A stretch of 35,970 nucleotides of DNA from an uncultured Colwellia sp. (GCA_913062815.1 CAJXWZ010000046.1:1-35970), one strand, 5' to 3'; positions 8,701 through 16,979 are shown, counted from the stretch's first letter. The notes: generated from the sequence alone by a model not told the origin. Made by a program: numbers and translations.

Positions 8701-8983
8701 TCTCGATTAGATCATTTAATTCTTGGCTGATGCCGCGATTTTCAAACAAACTCAATGCTTTTTTAACTTGCCTATTTCGGGCAATGATTTGACTAATATC
8801 CGCGACTTTTTGTTGATCTTCATTTAGTTGTGAAACCACAAAGGAAACGTCGCTGTTCATGCCACTTTCTATTGTTTGCAAGCGATCATGCTTGATTGAC
8901 AAGAAAACAAAATAACCTAGGCTTCCAACAACAATCATCGCAACTAATACACAGACTGTTATCACCTTCGGGATTAACTTCAT
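5774..8983 (-). CDS. Hybrid sensor histidine kinase (Cache-like sensor, HAMP, PAS, HisKA, HATPase, two receivers)
   Basis: The protein has 1069 residues. In order: TM1 (~7-29), a periplasmic double-Cache-like sensor (~30-285), TM2 (~286-309), HAMP (~310-362), a PAS/PAC domain (~385-505), HisKA with H535 (SHEIRTP), a HATPase domain with N652, the D684-x-G-x-G box and GGTGLGL (713-719), then receivers REC1 (~769-890) and REC2 (~933-1055). REC2 is intact (E939-D940, D988, T1021, K1043). REC1 has Gly826 (GGC codon) where the phosphorylatable Asp should be, so it is a pseudoreceiver. There is no Hpt domain, so an external phosphotransferase is expected. The gene lies 11 bp after the periplasmic binding protein gene on the same strand, which suggests that protein delivers the signal. 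Confidence 0.93.
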   Translation of the reverse strand: MKLIPKVITVCVLVAMIVVGSLGYFVFLSIKHDRLQTIESGMNSDVSFVVSQLNEDQQKVADISQIIARNRQVKKALSLFENRGISQELNDLIEIYPFINYILVTEIDGTIFSSSTRDGNKNKVNGEALLLKNIKQHPLYVSPIDDQVGISSLGQDDYLSLLGMSKDITQWFSVNIIKRGQIIGELIISLDWQYLVSQQLDHDVNQLRATKNSILAAVIKNDTNAVIIARYHPNASQANLHHENALYQSNPDELSAQKSLTTGDTLLSASLIYDRQLEMKGVNTLANQILIITIICIVVMIILLYILLGKTLLSRLDQLHRFTKNVSQGQLDYQINDLGSDEIGDLGRNFNSMVESLGHSMTSIEKLNNESELRKLALLELKESSEQLELVIDSTAAGIWDWQVQTGEVEFNERWAEIIGYSLAEIYPTNIEAWSNYTMPEDLARSAELLEQHWDGKSAQYSYEVRMKHKAGHWVWVLSSGKVVEWFDDGKPKRMIGTHQDITVRKKNERKLIKATEEAEQAAIAKSEFLASMSHEIRTPMNGVLGMLGLILDTDLNDEQQHRINIAMSSAKSLLNLINDILDFSKVDAGKIELENIDFNLRSMLGELSESMGLQVQVKNLELILDVTKVEESLVKGDPSRLRQIITNIVSNATKFTPEGEVVVQAELVANDEFSWRLNCKISDTGIGIPAEKIPNLFDSFSQVDSSTTRKFGGTGLGLAIVKKLCNLMHGNISVSSKVGEGSCFSFFIVLQKSIKSQLVMPKVDISNLKLLIADNNQTNRAVLKGQFEHWGATVLEAGNGQQALSLCEQETHADGKTSFDVALIGMQMPDMDGAKLGKDLKQDKRFAQLKLIMMTSMGHVGDARYFANLGFDGYFPKPATTSDLLGALAIVTQGGEILADADPLVTSHYINTLLPDENKTPSKSTLEAIKNTRVLLVEDNRINQMVAKGILNKHGLMNIDIANNGIECLTILKQQKSHHCYEVVLMDCQMPEMDGYETTRQIRAGNASKLYKAIPIIAMTANAMADDRQKCLDAGMNDYLSKPIDPDALIEKLLLWLTAEIPLSESNH

Positions 8984-8994
8984 CTATTAGCTAC

Positions 8995-9957
8995 TCATTT
9001 AGTCCATTGAATTTCAAAATCTAATTGTTCAGGTACTGTGATACCGAGTTGTTGCATACTTTTTTGGTTAAAAAGGTAAGTAGGAGGTTCTTGTAATTTA
9101 GATTGAATTGTTTCGGGCTGTACTTTATTTAAGAGAATGTTAGCAGCCATGTTACCCGCCATAGTGCCTAGGCGATAAAAATCAGCCACAACACCAAATG
9201 TTGCACCCTGTTCAATGCCTTTTTTGTTGGCGCTCAGAATGGGAATTTTATGCGTTAATGAAAGTTCAATTAACGCTTGCTCACCACCGCTTTGTATTAA
9301 AGTATCTGTTGTGGTGATAAAGGCATCAACCTTATCAACTAATGCTAATGCTTTGGTTCTTAAGTCTGCAATGCTCAGGGCCTCAACATCGATTACTTTG
9401 ATTTTCTTTTTCTTAAAGAAACGATATAAATTAGCGGTTTGAATTTTTGAATTAGGCTCTCCTTTTCGATGGAAAATTGCCACGCTTTTAGTGGTAGGCA
9501 GTATACCGAGCAATAAGTTGATGGAGTGAAATAGAGGCACGTAATTACTCGTGCCCACTAAATTATTACCCGAATATTCAAATGATTCGATTAACCCTGA
9601 ATCGGCAGGATAAGTAACAATTGAGAAAACGATTGGCGTAGTCGGCGGCATTACTTCTTTTACAATGGTAGTTCCTGGGGTTGTTAGGGTAAAAACTAAA
9701 TCAACATTCTTTGCTCTAAAATCATTAGCGACTTTTCTTTGTAGCGTTTTATCTGCTCCGATTTCACCTTGAAGATAAGTTAACTGTTTGCCTTCAATCA
9801 GGCCTTTATTTGTTAATGCGTCCTTAAAGCCTTGTACACAATTAGGGTAGCCTGACCAGACGGCTAAGCCAATGGTATAATCCGATGCGAACGTTAGTGG
9901 CGTTGCCAAGAATGCAAAATAAAGTGAAGTAAGCGCGGTACATAGATATTTTTTCAT
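8995..9957 (-). CDS. ABC-type periplasmic substrate-binding protein (TrpX-like, ABC_sub_bind family), orphan
   Basis: The mature region matches the ABC_sub_bind/TrpX family: YTIGLAVWSGYPNCVQGF near the start, then FTLTTPGTTIV, PIVFSIVTYPADSGL, TTTDTLIQ, and FGVVADFYRLGTMA near the end. The longest frame begins at a TTG (9972), but the ATG at 9957 starts a clean signal peptide (MKKYLCTALTSLYFAFLATP, then LTFA), so I choose that. No ABC permease or ATPase gene adjoins it. The downstream partner, 11 bp away, is a membrane hybrid kinase, so the protein probably works as a ligand sensor rather than in uptake. The ligand is unknown; the family binds amino acids and related small molecules. Confidence 0.85.
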   Translation of the reverse strand: MKKYLCTALTSLYFAFLATPLTFASDYTIGLAVWSGYPNCVQGFKDALTNKGLIEGKQLTYLQGEIGADKTLQRKVANDFRAKNVDLVFTLTTPGTTIVKEVMPPTTPIVFSIVTYPADSGLIESFEYSGNNLVGTSNYVPLFHSINLLLGILPTTKSVAIFHRKGEPNSKIQTANLYRFFKKKKIKVIDVEALSIADLRTKALALVDKVDAFITTTDTLIQSGGEQALIELSLTHKIPILSANKKGIEQGATFGVVADFYRLGTMAGNMAANILLNKVQPETIQSKLQEPPTYLFNQKSMQQLGITVPEQLDFEIQWTK

Positions 9958-10365
9958 GATAGAAACGTCCAATCTGTCAAATTTAGTAGTTCAAGCGCAA
10001 ATAAAAACTACGTGTTGAATGCTAGTAGAGTAAGTATAGAAGAGATAACTAAATTATCTAGTCATTATATAGGCTAAAATATTCATTATTTTCAATATAA
10101 TAAAGAATATTAGCATTGAATCACTTCAGCCTGGCACAAATAATAAATTATTGCTTTTACCAAATAGTGCTTAATCTTATGAAATTGACCTTAACATGGC
10201 TAATAGTATGTAATATATCTATTAATTGCTTGTGTTTTCAAGGAAAAGGCTGAGCAATTAATGGTTGAGGATCAGCGTCATGTGATAATCGATTAGTCGT
10301 GGTAAATAAGTAAGTAGCTATTTAACTTACTCGCTCAAAAGCAAGGATATATAATAAGTCGCTGA
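9958..10365. other. Intergenic region, no gene seen
   Basis: The region is AT-rich and holds the promoter for the binding-protein/kinase operon, though no convincing -35/-10 pair stands out. Near 10309-10331 a 7-bp perfect inverted repeat (AGTAAGT/ACTTACT, 9-nt loop) follows the EF-hand gene and could be a weak terminator on the minus strand. No coding stretch is convincing. Confidence 0.4.
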
Positions 10366-10923
10366 TTAGTTGTTCTCTTCACTAAATAGATGGGCGATCG
10401 TGTTTTCAGGAGTTAATTCAAACGCCTGTGTTTTTCCGTGTTTTTCGTGAGTAGCGGTAATTTTCATTAATTTCTCATCTGAGCTGTTACCAAATAAACT
10501 AACTTGATACTGTAAGTTTTCACTGTCATCAGCTAAAGAGAACCGTCCCATAATGACAATTTGTGATGCCGTGGAATCATCTGATGGTGTAGAGATATGA
10601 TGCGATGTAACAGGTGATAGCATCATACCCTGTAAAAGACGCTTGCCATGTTGATCACTTAATACCACATTTTCATTGACTGCTTTTGCAATCATAGGTT
10701 TATGCGAGTTAAATTCTGCTACAGATAACTTACCATCATTATCATCATCTATACCGTTAAAAGCGGTGATAGGTAATGAAAGTACCATAAAAACCCCATT
10801 ACCTTTGAGGTTGAGTGTGCCATGTTGAGCGACCATCATATGCGCATGTAATTGAAACGAAACAAGCATATTAAGTAGCAGGCCACACACGGTTACAGCA
10901 AAGTATTGATTGAATAATGTCAT
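10366..10923 (-). CDS. Exported EF-hand protein
   Basis: The protein has 185 residues with an N-terminal signal peptide or anchor (~1-27, ending near HAHMM). One canonical calcium-binding loop is present: D59-x-D61-x-D63-G64-x-L66-x-x-x-E70. The rest is beta-rich with no recognised domain; His residues cluster at HAH and HH. The gene follows the YHYH lipoprotein gene by 59 bp on the same strand and is probably its operon partner. The shared export and EF-hand theme links it with the EF-hand pair at 21 kb. Its precise role is unknown. Confidence 0.75.
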   Translation of the reverse strand: MTLFNQYFAVTVCGLLLNMLVSFQLHAHMMVAQHGTLNLKGNGVFMVLSLPITAFNGIDDDNDGKLSVAEFNSHKPMIAKAVNENVVLSDQHGKRLLQGMMLSPVTSHHISTPSDDSTASQIVIMGRFSLADDSENLQYQVSLFGNSSDEKLMKITATHEKHGKTQAFELTPENTIAHLFSEENN

Positions 10924-10982
10924 CTTTAATTACCTTTCGTGATTAAATTACCAGTTGAAGAGCGAACCATCGCCAGAGCTAA

Positions 10983-11981
10983 CTATAAAGCGCCTTTTAC
11001 ACAACGTTGAAAATAAGGATAGCTATCGGTTGCATAGTAATGGTAAATCCCTTCTGGAAATTCAGGTGTGACACCATATCGGCCATTACACTCATCTAAA
11101 TCTCCTAAGCCTTCAACATACTGCCAATCCTGTGCAAATGTCCCTAATGGGTATACTTCGGTTGAGGGTCTAGAGCTACTTACGTTACTTATCAGCTGAT
11201 AACTTCCGGTAATAGACTTTAAAGTTGAAGTAGCGTCATCAGCTACGCTATAACCATATCGAGCATAGATAGGGAAGCCATCAGCAGCCCAACCAATAAT
11301 AGTCATAGTATTGCTGTTACCGCCACGCAAGCTAATAAAACCTTCAGGCATGCCGTGATAATGATATGAACCATCTGGTTGAACGTGCGCATTATTATCA
11401 TCTGTACCGAAGTTGAAGCTAGTTTGTCCTAATGCTTCGATACTCCAATTACCTTCATTACCAATTAGGCTGCATGATGAGCCAGAGTCATCACAACTGC
11501 CCGCCGTATTGGCATCTATTTTAACTCCATTCAATACATAACCTGTAACGCCACGCGGACCTCCTAAGGTTGTTGCTGTAGTTGTTTCTGTAGGCGTAAG
11601 TGAATAATTTGTAGATACATTTTGTTCTGAAATAATATTAGGATTATTTGCGTTTGGAAATTCACCGACTTCATGATCGGGAATACCATTGGCAGTTAAT
11701 AGCCTTTCATTGTCGGTACAAGTCCACTGTGCAGTGCTGTAAGTATTTAAAGAGCTTGAATCGTTGAAGGTATCGTTTACATAGTCACACAATACACCAT
11801 TAGTCGCTCCGGCCGTTTGTGCCGTGCCAGTGTCAGTGGTTGCCGTGGTGTTATCAATTGTGGTGATTGTGTCAGTTTCGTTAGTAGAGTCACTACTGCC
11901 GCAGCCAGACAGTAGACACGCTAATAACACACTAACGCTAACAGGTAGAACATTCTTTTTTAAAGAGTTTAATGTATTCAT
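10983..11981 (-). CDS. YHYH-domain lipoprotein
   Basis: The protein has 332 residues. The lipoprotein signal has Cys27 in LLSGC, followed by a Ser/Thr-rich linker. The YHYH domain carries Y206-H-Y-H209 in the segment PDGSYHYHGMPEGF, then GWAADGFPIYARYGY and a C-terminal ECNGRYG and IYHYYATDSYPYFQRC. Proteins with this domain are exported and of unknown biochemistry; the His/Tyr cluster suggests metal binding, which is inference. The gene leads an operon with the EF-hand gene. Its promoter carries the same tandem box as the CotH and EF-hand-pair promoters. Confidence 0.85.
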   Translation of the reverse strand: MNTLNSLKKNVLPVSVSVLLACLLSGCGSSDSTNETDTITTIDNTTATTDTGTAQTAGATNGVLCDYVNDTFNDSSSLNTYSTAQWTCTDNERLLTANGIPDHEVGEFPNANNPNIISEQNVSTNYSLTPTETTTATTLGGPRGVTGYVLNGVKIDANTAGSCDDSGSSCSLIGNEGNWSIEALGQTSFNFGTDDNNAHVQPDGSYHYHGMPEGFISLRGGNSNTMTIIGWAADGFPIYARYGYSVADDATSTLKSITGSYQLISNVSSSRPSTEVYPLGTFAQDWQYVEGLGDLDECNGRYGVTPEFPEGIYHYYATDSYPYFQRCVKGAL

Positions 11982-12053
11982 GGTGATTACTCCTGAAAAT
12001 TAATTGGAATCACAGCTTTGCCAGTTTTGAGCAAAAGCGTCGATACAAGGCAA

Positions 12054-12106
12054 ATATTAAAAGATAAATGTGTAAGGAATGTGCAAAATATGCGGATGAA
12101 TTAAGG
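12054..12106 (-). promoter_or_regulatory. Tandem-box promoter of the YHYH/EF-hand operon
   Basis: On the minus strand, TGCACATTCCTTACA (12085-12071) contains two half-sites, TTGCACA and TTACACA, with an 11-bp period. Exactly 11 nt later comes TAATAT (12059-12054), a good -10 element. CTTAATT lies further upstream, as it also does before CotH. The same layout occurs at 20.6 and 21.6 kb. The layout is that of an OmpR/PhoB-type activated promoter; the regulator is not identified. Confidence 0.55.
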
Positions 12107-12245
12107 AATATATTTGTGTTGATTTGCTCGTTGTTAGCGCGGAGAAATACGGGCGCAAAAAATGCGAGAGTCTAGTATTGTTAAGTTAGCTGATATGCTA
12201 AGTTACTAAATAGGGTTTAACTTTATCACTAACAAGGGGCAACTT

Positions 12246-13301
12246 TTGCAAGAAAAATCGAAAGTATTTAGTCTCAATGATGATGAGTTGAGACAATCAC
12301 ATGTGGTACCTTTATTTGCGTTAGTCGGCATGTTTATTACCGGCGTTATGGGCATTATTGGCTTATTTAATGACAATATTATTTTGGCTAGTGCTTTGTT
12401 TTTTGCTAGCTTTATCTATTTTGTTGGTTATTACACTTTCAAAAAACTCGATAACAATGCATTAAGCTCAGCCATTGTGCTTTATTCATTATATTTATTA
12501 ATGTTCTATCTTGTTTTCACTGGCGGTGTTGAGAATACAGGGCCATTATGGATATATATAGTCGCGCCAGTATCGGTTTTTATCCATGGCTTAAAAAGAG
12601 GATTGATTGATATCGGCGTCTTTGTGATTATCATTTGTTTGATCATGTTTTTGCCTAATGACGTTCTGCAGCATGCAAATTACAGTATAGAGTTTAAGTC
12701 TCGATTAATTTATTCCTTTTTAACTATCACCTTTCTTTCTGCTTTGTATGAATCTTCGAGGAACATGTCTTTTCAACATACCTTAGAGTTGAGTAAAAAG
12801 TATCAACACCTTGCGCACTTTGATCCCTTAACCCAACTTTCCAATCGGCGGGATGTGCTGGCAAAATTAACACAAGAACAGGCAAGACTGGTACGGAACA
12901 AAGAGCCGTTGACTATTATCCTGTGTGACGTTGATTATTTTAAAAAAATTAATGATCAGTATGGACATAGTGCTGGTGACCAAGTGTTAATTGAGTTGGC
13001 ACAAATATTTAGTCAAAATATTAGAGAGCAAGATTGTGTTGCTCGCTGGGGCGGAGAAGAATTTTTGTTCATGTTGCCGCAAACACAGGAAAGTAATGCT
13101 TATGTTATTGCTGAAAAAATACAAACTAAAGTACAAGCATGCAATGTGAGTTACCAGCAAGAAAATATTACCGTGACAGTCAGCATGGGCATAGCCCAAC
13201 TAAATGCTGGGCAAAGTATTGATGAATTGATCAATAGTGCCGACAAGTATTTATATCAAGCTAAAAATGCTGGCAGAAATGAAATATTTCCTAAGCTTTG
13301 A
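12246..13301 (+). CDS. Membrane diguanylate cyclase (GGDEF)
   Basis: The protein has 351 residues. The N-terminal half has about six hydrophobic segments (~20-170), a membrane sensor of unassigned type. A GGDEF domain follows (~185-350) with D228 in CDVDYF for metal binding, the active-site motif G269-G-E-E-F273, and a complete RxxD inhibitory site (R260-E-Q-D263) five residues before it. It should make cyclic di-GMP from two GTP and be product-inhibited. The start is a TTG, supported by AAGGGG 6-12 bases upstream. It is transcribed divergently from the YHYH operon and converges with the LysR gene, leaving a 22-bp gap. Confidence 0.9.
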   Translation: MQEKSKVFSLNDDELRQSHVVPLFALVGMFITGVMGIIGLFNDNIILASALFFASFIYFVGYYTFKKLDNNALSSAIVLYSLYLLMFYLVFTGGVENTGPLWIYIVAPVSVFIHGLKRGLIDIGVFVIIICLIMFLPNDVLQHANYSIEFKSRLIYSFLTITFLSALYESSRNMSFQHTLELSKKYQHLAHFDPLTQLSNRRDVLAKLTQEQARLVRNKEPLTIILCDVDYFKKINDQYGHSAGDQVLIELAQIFSQNIREQDCVARWGGEEFLFMLPQTQESNAYVIAEKIQTKVQACNVSYQQENITVTVSMGIAQLNAGQSIDELINSADKYLYQAKNAGRNEIFPKL

Positions 13302-13323
13302 ACGCGCTATTAAAACTTGATAT

Positions 13324-14232
13324 TTAGGCTGTTTCTTCGCTAGCGTTAATTTCTGCTTGCGCAAGAATCTTGTTAAGAAACCAGCGCATTGCTTTACCTT
13401 TATTATTGATGCGCCACGAGCAATATTGTTTAGTCGCTGGCGCGGGTTTATTGATTTTTACTACCACTAATTCTTCAGAAGCAAGATGTTGTTGAATTTT
13501 GTTGCTAGGTAGAAATCCTACACCAACACCTTGCACTATTGCTGTTATTTTTTGCTCCATCGTGGCAACCCGTATTTTGTTTTGATTATCAAATAGCCGA
13601 TGCGATAAAATAGGTGAGTTTTTTGAAGAATCTTTGATAATTATGGAAGCATAGGCGTTAATGTCAGCTTCATTAATGGGCTGTTTCATTTTAGTTAGCG
13701 GGTGATTACTAGCCACTACAAATTGCCAATGCGTTGATTTTATTTCTTTAAACTTTACCCCGACAATGTTTGACACCGGTAAAGGACCGCCAATGACAAT
13801 ATCGGCATGACCTGCTGCGATAGCATCAATACTGCCTCCCATGACCTCTTCGGTTATGTTGATTTCAACGCCGCTATTAAGCTGTTGAAACTCAATAAGT
13901 AAGGGATAAAAGTCAGTTAAGTTCCAAAGCGTATCTACAGCAATATTTAATCTAGACTCCCAGCCACTATTTACTTGATGAGCTGATTCGACAATGCGTT
14001 GTGCATCAAGTAATAAATTCCGGCCTTGTTCTAGCAGTACCTGTCCTGCTGGGGTTATCACTGAGCGTCGCCCTTCACGCCTAAAAATAGTAAAGCCTAA
14101 ATCTTGTTCAAGTTTTTGCACCATGTAAGTAACGGTTGAAGGAACCCGAAACAATGCATTAGCTGCGCCAGCAAAACTGCCTTTTTTGTCTATGGCATCT
14201 AACACTTCCAGTGCTTCTAACGTTAATTTCAT
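13324..14232 (-). CDS. LysR-family transcriptional regulator, divergent from pirin
   Basis: The protein has 302 residues from the ATG at 14232; a TTG three codons upstream is less likely. The winged helix-turn-helix lies at about residues 1-60 (KLTLEALEVLDAIDKKGSFA, then PSTVTYMVQKLEQDLG). A linker helix and the two-lobed effector-binding domain follow. It is complete and of normal family length. The divergent layout with the pirin gene, sharing 143 bp, is the classic arrangement for a LysR regulator of its neighbour, so it probably controls pirin and DUF2798. The effector is unknown. Confidence 0.88.
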   Translation of the reverse strand: MKLTLEALEVLDAIDKKGSFAGAANALFRVPSTVTYMVQKLEQDLGFTIFRREGRRSVITPAGQVLLEQGRNLLLDAQRIVESAHQVNSGWESRLNIAVDTLWNLTDFYPLLIEFQQLNSGVEINITEEVMGGSIDAIAAGHADIVIGGPLPVSNIVGVKFKEIKSTHWQFVVASNHPLTKMKQPINEADINAYASIIIKDSSKNSPILSHRLFDNQNKIRVATMEQKITAIVQGVGVGFLPSNKIQQHLASEELVVVKINKPAPATKQYCSWRINNKGKAMRWFLNKILAQAEINASEETA

Positions 14233-14298
14233 TTGGAGCAAACCTCGCTTAAAACTAATTGTTCAATAAATCCGAACGTATTAGTCAATATATTCCGA

Positions 14299-14326
14299 TT
14301 TTTATAAAATTTAAAGTAAATATAAT
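14299..14326 (+). promoter_or_regulatory. Putative promoter of pirin
   Basis: TATAAT at 14321-14326 is a perfect -10 hexamer. A poor -35 (TTTTTA at 14299-14304) lies 16 bp upstream, as expected for a promoter that needs an activator. The pirin ATG is 50 bp downstream, with GGGAG before it. Confidence 0.5.
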
Positions 14327-14375
14327 AGCTGTAGATTCAAAATATGAAAACAATTAAATACCTTGGGAGTTATCA

Positions 14376-15044
14376 ATGAAAATATTATCAAGAGATTCAT
14401 TACACCGCGGTGGATTTGCCGGCTTAAAAGAAACACGATTAATCGTCGACAAAAAAGTAGGTGGCGATCATTCAACCTGGGATGGTTTAGGGAATTTTAT
14501 ATATTTAGCCGATGCACGCTTTTTACCTCATGGTGAAACGCATATGCATCCTCATCGTGAACTTGACGTGATTACTATTATGCTCGAAGGGCGTCTAACT
14601 CATGAAGGCTCTTTAAAGGATGGTCAGTCTATGAAGGCTAATCAAGTACAGGTACAACGCGCAGGCGGTGAGGGCTTTGCTCATAACGAAATTAATCCTG
14701 ATGATAGTGGTAATCGTTTATTGCAGCTTTGGGCGTTGCCTGAAAGTGCTGGAGAGCCAGCAGCTTATAAGTTCTATCAGTTAGAGCAGAATGAATTGCT
14801 GCGAATTTATGGCGGTGCTAAATCTCAAACAGAAACTTTTGACAGTCACACTGTTATTGAAGTTGGTAACTTAAAAAGGCATAAGACCATAACCAAACAG
14901 GGTCAATATTTAGCTTATATCACTAATGGGCAAGCCATGTTAAATGGAGCAACGGTCACTGATGGCGATCTTATTAGCGGCGTAGATTTTGAACTTAACG
15001 TATTAAGCGACACGCTTCACTTGACTGTCATTACTAAGCACTAA
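14376..15044 (+). CDS. Pirin family protein (bicupin, YhhW-like)
   Basis: The protein has 222 residues, the length of short bacterial pirins such as YhhW. The metal ligands of the N-terminal cupin are in place: H58-P-H60 in THMHPHRELDVIT and H103-N-E105 in GFAHNEINP. YhhW-type pirins bind Fe or another divalent metal and can show quercetin 2,3-dioxygenase activity; the physiological substrate here is unknown. GGGAG precedes the ATG. DUF2798 follows after 17 bp with a strong AAGGAG site, so the two form an operon under the divergent LysR gene. Confidence 0.9.
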   Translation: MKILSRDSLHRGGFAGLKETRLIVDKKVGGDHSTWDGLGNFIYLADARFLPHGETHMHPHRELDVITIMLEGRLTHEGSLKDGQSMKANQVQVQRAGGEGFAHNEINPDDSGNRLLQLWALPESAGEPAAYKFYQLEQNELLRIYGGAKSQTETFDSHTVIEVGNLKRHKTITKQGQYLAYITNGQAMLNGATVTDGDLISGVDFELNVLSDTLHLTVITKH

Positions 15045-15061
15045 GCACTAAGGAGAAGGGG

Positions 15062-15307
15062 ATGATTGATGCAAAATATCAAAGTTTCGTTTTTTCATTT
15101 TTCATGGCACTCATTATGTCAGGGGTTATGTCTTTGGTAATAACCACTTTTAATATTGGCTTAGTGGATGATCTATTCATAATATGGCTACAATCATGGG
15201 GGTTTTCATTTTGTGTAGCCTTGCCTGTTATTATGCTAGTTTCACCCTTGGTTAGGTGGTTAGTGAGTGCTGTTATTAAAAAGAGTACTGCACCCTCAGC
15301 GATATAG
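15062..15307 (+). CDS. DUF2798 small membrane protein
   Basis: This 81-residue protein has two transmembrane helices (~11-32 and ~43-65), ending in a basic tail. The family motif FSFFMALIMSGVMSLVITTFN followed by the W-x-x-x-W helix is typical of DUF2798. The function is unknown. It is the second gene of the pirin operon. Its last 32 bases overlap the 3' end of the porin gene on the other strand; both ends look genuine, so the convergent overlap is real. Confidence 0.8.
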   Translation: MIDAKYQSFVFSFFMALIMSGVMSLVITTFNIGLVDDLFIIWLQSWGFSFCVALPVIMLVSPLVRWLVSAVIKKSTAPSAI

Positions 15308-16355
15308 CATCGCTGAAGTCCAGCTCATTACCGGTTTCAATTTGCCTAGCCTTAATATAATCAGCCATGAATTTGAGATTTTTATTAACGATATAATTGA
15401 GTCCTAGGGAATATATGTGTGCCTCACGAGACTCTTCAACAAGTGCTAGTTGACTATAGCGGCTAATGATCTCCCAACCAGGTGTGGTCACAGCACCTAG
15501 CTTACCCTGCTTGTATGCCCGATTATTCCCTGAAAACTGATAGCTTAATTGCACATATCCACCTTGGTAGTTATATTCAGCATTATTAATATCCGTCACT
15601 GTTGCCTGTTGCCATTCAGCCATGGTGGTGAAGCCCGACTGTTGCCAGAGGAATTCTAGGCCTTGTAATGATGCTTTGTTCCCAAGAAGTTGCTCTCCTT
15701 CAAACAATGAGTCAGCGCCATGCACTTCCAATTTCTCATTAACTCGAAAGTCACCGCCATTTAGGTCTCGCTCGCTAAAGGCTAGTCCTAGGTGGACGAA
15801 TTCATTTCCTTGGCGGTAAGGTAGCCAAGTTACTCGCCCAGTAATGGCGTGAGTGTCTGGCTCATCTTCCTCTTGAAAATAACCCAGCTGCCAATTTAAA
15901 GCATCTGTGCTGCCATTTACACTTACTCCTATAGATCTTCCTGGGGCTAATGCCGTGGTGCTTAAGCTTCTTTCAATCATGATAGCATCGCTAGATGATG
16001 ATAATTTTTCTAAGCTAAAAGGCTCTTTGTGCTGCCCTAAGGTAACATTAGCCCAGTCAAAACCGCTATATTGCAAGTATGCATCTTTTACTTCAACATC
16101 ATCACCAGCAAAGTCTATTTTCAACTTTGCTTTCCAATCATCAATCCATGTAGTTTTGAAGCTCAATTGGGCCCGGCGTAGCTCAGATAAAGCGCTAGCA
16201 TCTACACCATCTTCAATATAGCCGGCATCAAAAGTGTCATGATCTAGCATTAATTCACCGGAAATTTTTATGGCTGTTGCCCAGAGGTTAGTGCTAGCGA
16301 AAAGCAAAGAGGTAGCCACAATGTTGGTACTGGCCCTATGGTTATTGTTTTTCAT
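15276..16355 (-). CDS. OprO/OprP-type phosphate-selective porin
   Basis: The protein has 359 residues with a signal peptide (~1-27, ending ATA). The family signature is present: SELRRAQLSFKTTWIDDWKA, then DVEVKDAYLQYSG, VTLGQHKEPFSLE, and the MIERSLSTTALAPGR segment. Alternating strands end in a terminal Phe (RVQYSF), the outer-membrane beta-barrel signature. Family members form channels for phosphate or polyphosphate in Pseudomonas; many marine homologues are uncharacterised. Its ATG overlaps the DUF4956 stop codon (ATGA), so translation is coupled. It is the last gene of the CotH-VTC-DUF4956 operon, fitting a phosphate-linked role. Confidence 0.85.
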   Translation of the reverse strand: MKNNNHRASTNIVATSLLFASTNLWATAIKISGELMLDHDTFDAGYIEDGVDASALSELRRAQLSFKTTWIDDWKAKLKIDFAGDDVEVKDAYLQYSGFDWANVTLGQHKEPFSLEKLSSSSDAIMIERSLSTTALAPGRSIGVSVNGSTDALNWQLGYFQEEDEPDTHAITGRVTWLPYRQGNEFVHLGLAFSERDLNGGDFRVNEKLEVHGADSLFEGEQLLGNKASLQGLEFLWQQSGFTTMAEWQQATVTDINNAEYNYQGGYVQLSYQFSGNNRAYKQGKLGAVTTPGWEIISRYSQLALVEESREAHIYSLGLNYIVNKNLKFMADYIKARQIETGNELDFSDAISLRVQYSF

Positions 16356-16978
16356 GACATCACCTTAAGGTTGCTGTTGATGTCATTGGTTTTTTGTTTA
16401 GCGGTTAATTTTTCTGAGGTATAACGAATACTTAGTTGTGCGGTGTCTCGTAAAAAGTCGATATGTTCAATAGTAACCTGTTCTACTTGTAAACCGGTTC
16501 TTGCTCTTAAGTCAGCAATAAGTTTATGGCGATTTTGTGGCGTTATATTCTCTATTTTCTCATAACAGACACTTTGTAGTTGATAACGAGACCTCAAAAT
16601 ATTTGCATCAATGATAAAAGCAAGTAAACAAATAACACCATTGAGCATCAGCAAATCAACCAAATTCATTTGACCAACCGAGGTAAGCAATGCAATGGCG
16701 GTGACTAAAAATAAATAGGTCATTTCTTTAATGGAAATAGACTCTGTGCGATACCTAAGCATGGTAAAAACCGCAAATAACCCAAAAGCAAATTCCATCG
16801 ACATATCTACGCCATGTAGTAGGTTAGTTATGATGAACACGCCTACGCCAAAAAGAATAAACGAGCCGGCCACTGTTGAGTTTTTACTGACTCTAAAGTA
16901 GCAGAGGTAGCACAGTACAACGAGTGACAATAAGTTAATTGAAAAGCGGGAAGCGAAGGCGATATCTAATTCGGTCAT
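16352..16978 (-). CDS. DUF4956 membrane protein
   Basis: From the ATG at 16978 the protein has 208 residues; an upstream in-frame start at 17032 would overlap the VTC gene and is not needed. About four transmembrane helices lie in the first ~130 residues. The family-defining FGLFAVFTMLRYRTE segment and IKEMTYLF follow helix 3. The cytoplasmic C-terminal part (~135-208) resembles a small alpha/beta domain. DUF4956 genes are repeatedly found beside VTC and CotH genes in bacteria, which suggests a complex, but no biochemical role is established. It starts 1 bp after the VTC stop and overlaps the porin gene by 4 bp. Confidence 0.85.
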   Translation of the reverse strand: MTELDIAFASRFSINLLSLVVLCYLCYFRVSKNSTVAGSFILFGVGVFIITNLLHGVDMSMEFAFGLFAVFTMLRYRTESISIKEMTYLFLVTAIALLTSVGQMNLVDLLMLNGVICLLAFIIDANILRSRYQLQSVCYEKIENITPQNRHKLIADLRARTGLQVEQVTIEHIDFLRDTAQLSIRYTSEKLTAKQKTNDINSNLKVMS

Positions 16979-16979
16979 G

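Noticed and set aside
10309..10331. Inverted repeat AGTAAGT/ACTTACT as a strong terminator
   Set aside because: Only 7 bp of AT-rich stem and a weak U tract; kept only as a possible weak signal.
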